In this document: in pieces, positions 40,801-42,660 of the stretch
How positions within the stretch are numbered: position 1 is the stretch's first letter
How the letters are laid out: every line of letters begins with the position of its first letter
NCBI GenBank assembly: GCA_016302965.1
Contig: JAEDMP010000013.1
Location: 1-42,660, forward strand
Direction: 5' to 3'
DNA length: 42,660 bases
DNA from: Bacteroidaceae bacterium
GTDB lineage: Bacteria > Bacteroidota > Bacteroidia > Bacteroidales > Bacteroidaceae
Notes under the pieces: generated by a model
What the model was told of the DNA's origin: nothing
The model's database searches: none
The model's input: only the letters and a program-made list of their open reading frames with translations
Position numbers and translations under genes: made by a program

Positions 40801-42369
40801 TTACCGGGAGGAGGAGGAACGATGGCGACTGAGAATGCCTTCGCGGGCAATCGTGAACTGGAAACCGTGATTGTTGCCCAGTATGCCTCCCCGGTCGATG
40901 CCGTATGCTCCGCTCAGCAGCCAATTTCCCGATTTCCGTGTGGGAATGCGCCAGGCGAGTTCCATCAGCCAGCTGCGGTTGTACTGGCGGCATAAATAGG
41001 GATTGGAGTAAGTGCCAAATCCGTCCTGGAACGTTGCGAGCAACCGATAATCCACATGGGGCAGCAATGCTCCGCTGGCTCCGAAATGCCAGGCCACAAA
41101 GCGGTTATTCTGCACCTCAATCCTGCCATCCTTATTATAGAGGGGCGAACGGTAGAGGGGATTGCCCATCACCTGCCCCCAATGTTGCCAGCCGGTGAAG
41201 AGTCCGTGATTGTAATAGTTGTCACGCCCACTGATATGGTCGCTCATGGACGGAGTATGATCATGATAGATGGGGCCGCTCTGGTATTTCGTATACAGAT
41301 ACTCTACCACTACATTGTGCACAGCACGGCAACGTTTGAGATTGAGTTCCACCCCGAGCATCATGTCGGAAAGGGAATAGAGGAAATAGCGGTTTTCCTT
41401 ACGCTCATTCCATTCATCGCCCTTGCCATAGCCATCATAATCGAGCATGAACATCGAGCTATGGTCTTCAAAATATTTGTCGGCATAGACATGTAGCCCC
41501 CACGAGGAGCATTCATAGTTGATGCGCATAAGCCAGCTGCCCAACTGATTGCCCATCACATTGCGGTAGTCCCTCTCGTTCACATCGCTTCCACCGGGAA
41601 TGAACGCCTTCCAGTAAGAATCGAGGCCGCTTCCGTTCACTTCCTTGATCATGGTGCCGTCATTGGCGGGCCTATAGCTGCAGCCACCAAAGGTGACCGC
41701 CATCTCCAACCCCAGTTCTACAGAGAGTGGCTTTCCGGCTTTTCCGATGCGCAGATAGCCGGCCTTGGCATGATAGAGGGTGTTTTGGGTGTATTTGGTG
41801 GTACACTGGGTAAAATCGCGTTGCCATTGGTTGTCGGTCATCCAGCCGAATGACATATAACCTTTCATCTGCATCCAGCCGTTCAGCAGGGGGATGGTCC
41901 AATAGTCGGGCAATGCCAGTCTCACTTGGGGGATGGGTCTTGCATTGATGCCAAAGGTCTGTGAACCGCTTGAGAGTTCCTGATTCTTCAGTTCCATGGG
42001 ATAGTTCTTGCTGCCGATGGTGAGCGTCCCCTTGAGCCATCGCCCTTCCAAATAACACTGTTGCATCACCCAGTCGCTGGTGAAATGATGGGTAAGGGCA
42101 ACATCCACCCCATATCCCACCCCCCAATTGCGTAGGGAATCAAGTGCCAAGGGACGGATGAGTGATGCTCTCAGATAACCGTTTTCCTCCTCCATAGAAC
42201 TCAGTCCGTGGCGGTTGGCGTTCAACCATAAAGGAGTATAGCCCGAGGAGAGTGTCGACTGAAACTCTACCCGATATTCCAAACTGTCATTCCATCTGCC
42301 CCCCATCATGGTCAAGGGCATCAATAAAAGGAATGTAGCTATGACAATCTTTCTATTATTGGTTTTCAT
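40801..42369 (-). CDS. Capsule assembly protein Wzi family outer-membrane beta-barrel
   Basis: The 522-residue protein has a signal peptide (MKTNNRKIVIATFLLLMPLTMMGG; start at ATG 42369, as the frame's earlier ATG at 42402 adds 11 residues before it). The mature part matches the Bacteroidota Wzi family: early PLWLNANRHGLSS (the Wzi opening), repeated amphipathic strands such as WGVGYGVDVALTHHF and MQMKGYMSFGWMTDNQW, and a C-terminal barrel. In E. coli Wzi anchors group 1 capsule to the cell surface. The Bacteroidota versions are longer and their ligand is not known. It should sit in the outer membrane. The transcript is predicted to begin at the -7 box 42474-42481. Confidence 0.85.
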   Translation of the reverse strand: MKTNNRKIVIATFLLLMPLTMMGGRWNDSLEYRVEFQSTLSSGYTPLWLNANRHGLSSMEEENGYLRASLIRPLALDSLRNWGVGYGVDVALTHHFTSDWVMQQCYLEGRWLKGTLTIGSKNYPMELKNQELSSGSQTFGINARPIPQVRLALPDYWTIPLLNGWMQMKGYMSFGWMTDNQWQRDFTQCTTKYTQNTLYHAKAGYLRIGKAGKPLSVELGLEMAVTFGGCSYRPANDGTMIKEVNGSGLDSYWKAFIPGGSDVNERDYRNVMGNQLGSWLMRINYECSSWGLHVYADKYFEDHSSMFMLDYDGYGKGDEWNERKENRYFLYSLSDMMLGVELNLKRCRAVHNVVVEYLYTKYQSGPIYHDHTPSMSDHISGRDNYYNHGLFTGWQHWGQVMGNPLYRSPLYNKDGRIEVQNNRFVAWHFGASGALLPHVDYRLLATFQDGFGTYSNPYLCRQYNRSWLMELAWRIPTRKSGNWLLSGAYGIDRGGILGNNHGFQFTIAREGILSRHRSSSSR

Positions 42370-42473
42370 TCTGCAGTTAATCATGTCCCATTCAGCGACC
42401 ATGGTTATCGTTGTATCAAATATGGAGCGTCATCTCCCATCACAATTCCATCCATCATCGCACAATGAGCTTG

Positions 42474-42481
42474 CAAAGGTA
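42474..42481 (-). promoter_or_regulatory. Promoter of wzi (-7 box TACCTTTG)
   Basis: CAAAGGTA on the plus strand reads TACCTTTG on the minus strand, followed by C. It lies about 105 bases upstream of the ATG at 42369. The minus-strand upstream part overlaps a repeated CATTTTTTATGATTTT element. Confidence 0.6.
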
Positions 42482-42483
42482 AT

Positions 42484-42528
42484 CATTTTTTTATGATTTT
42501 GGAATGAAATCACATTTTTTATGATTTT
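42484..42528. repeat. Two-copy AT-rich direct repeat upstream of wzi
   Basis: CATTTTTTTATGATTTT (42484-42500) and CATTTTTTATGATTTT (42513-42528) differ by one T, with a period of 29 bases. They overlap the region where the -33 element of the wzi promoter should lie. Confidence 0.6.
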
Positions 42529-42660
42529 CGTAACAGAGATTTTATGTATGGACTGAATGTTCCCAAAAAGTTCCTCTAAATGACGGCGACAAGTGCTCTC
42601 CAGTTTGCCCTTCGTAGGCTCTGCCTCTGTTCTGACTCCGTTCTGACTCCGTTGTGACTC
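42529..42660. other. Gene-free edge region with an 11-bp tandem repeat
   Basis: No gene is seen in the last 132 bases on either strand. GTTCTGACTCC occurs at 42629-42639 and 42640-42650, and GTTGTGACTC begins a third, variant copy at 42651 that runs off the window edge. Its full size cannot be seen. Confidence 0.5.

Noticed and set aside
40722..40850. 43-residue N-terminal extension of the lipocalin-like lipoprotein
   Set aside because: It overlaps the 3' end of wzi, and the lipoprotein signal begins after ATG 40721.
1..42660. tRNA, rRNA, insertion sequence, prophage or toxin-antitoxin genes
   Set aside because: None was recognised by cloverleaf, transposase or pairwise small-gene patterns; a tool-based scan could still find a degenerate one.

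Overview
The window is a compact chromosomal segment of a Bacteroidota bacterium, most likely a Prevotella-type member of the Prevotellaceae with roughly 50% GC. The evidence is a short primary sigma factor of 286 residues, repeated promoter boxes of the Bacteroidota form TAnnTTTG, families largely confined to the phylum (T9SS Plug/DUF5103, DUF3256, DUF4296, TamL, GGGtGRT protein, Wzi) and a type-2 isoleucyl-tRNA synthetase. I see no phage, insertion sequence, CRISPR array, tRNA or rRNA. The species cannot be named from this sequence alone.

Layout. 1-5.2 kb: the 3' end of a GGGtGRT gene, the T9SS Plug protein, mannose-6-phosphate isomerase (minus), a small Cys/Lys-rich secreted protein and L-serine dehydratase. 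5.5-10 kb: periplasmic HtrA protease, the primary sigma factor, then a basic-tailed secreted protein, rsmG and a metallo-beta-lactamase-fold hydrolase in one operon. 10.04-10.63 kb is gene-free but full of repeats and hairpins. 10.6-20 kb, all minus: a tightly packed housekeeping operon read ileS, dksA-like, lspA, DUF4296 lipoprotein, a small unknown, a nucleoside-type MFS transporter, a DUF151 nuclease-like protein, rsmE, DUF3256. 20-24.8 kb, minus: an outer-membrane barrel protein, a HAD hydrolase, a Wzc-like tyrosine kinase and rfbA. 24.9-28 kb, plus: an unrecognised protein, then coiled-coil protein-zapA-rny. 28.1-31 kb: a large secreted PL9-type pectate lyase. 31.1-39.3 kb, minus: a sugar nucleotidyltransferase, then tamB-tamL. 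39.5 kb to the end: a sugar transferase (plus), a lipocalin-like lipoprotein and the capsule protein Wzi (minus).

How the genes fit together. Much of the window serves the cell envelope: export and assembly (Plug, LspA, TamB/TamL, HtrA), surface glycan production and attachment (ManA, RfbA, Wzc, sugar transferase, Wzi, nucleotidyltransferase), and a secreted polysaccharide lyase whose C-terminus looks like a type IX sorting domain. The rest is housekeeping for translation, transcription, RNA decay and division.

The observations most worth a second look are an inverted class I signature (GIHH in place of HIGH) in IleRS, two tandem arrays of short dyad repeats that both lie between convergent genes, a possible small RNA on the minus strand near 10.4-10.58 kb, a six-copy 15-bp repeat in the probable manA leader, and a 12-cysteine CDKKQ-repeat secreted peptide.
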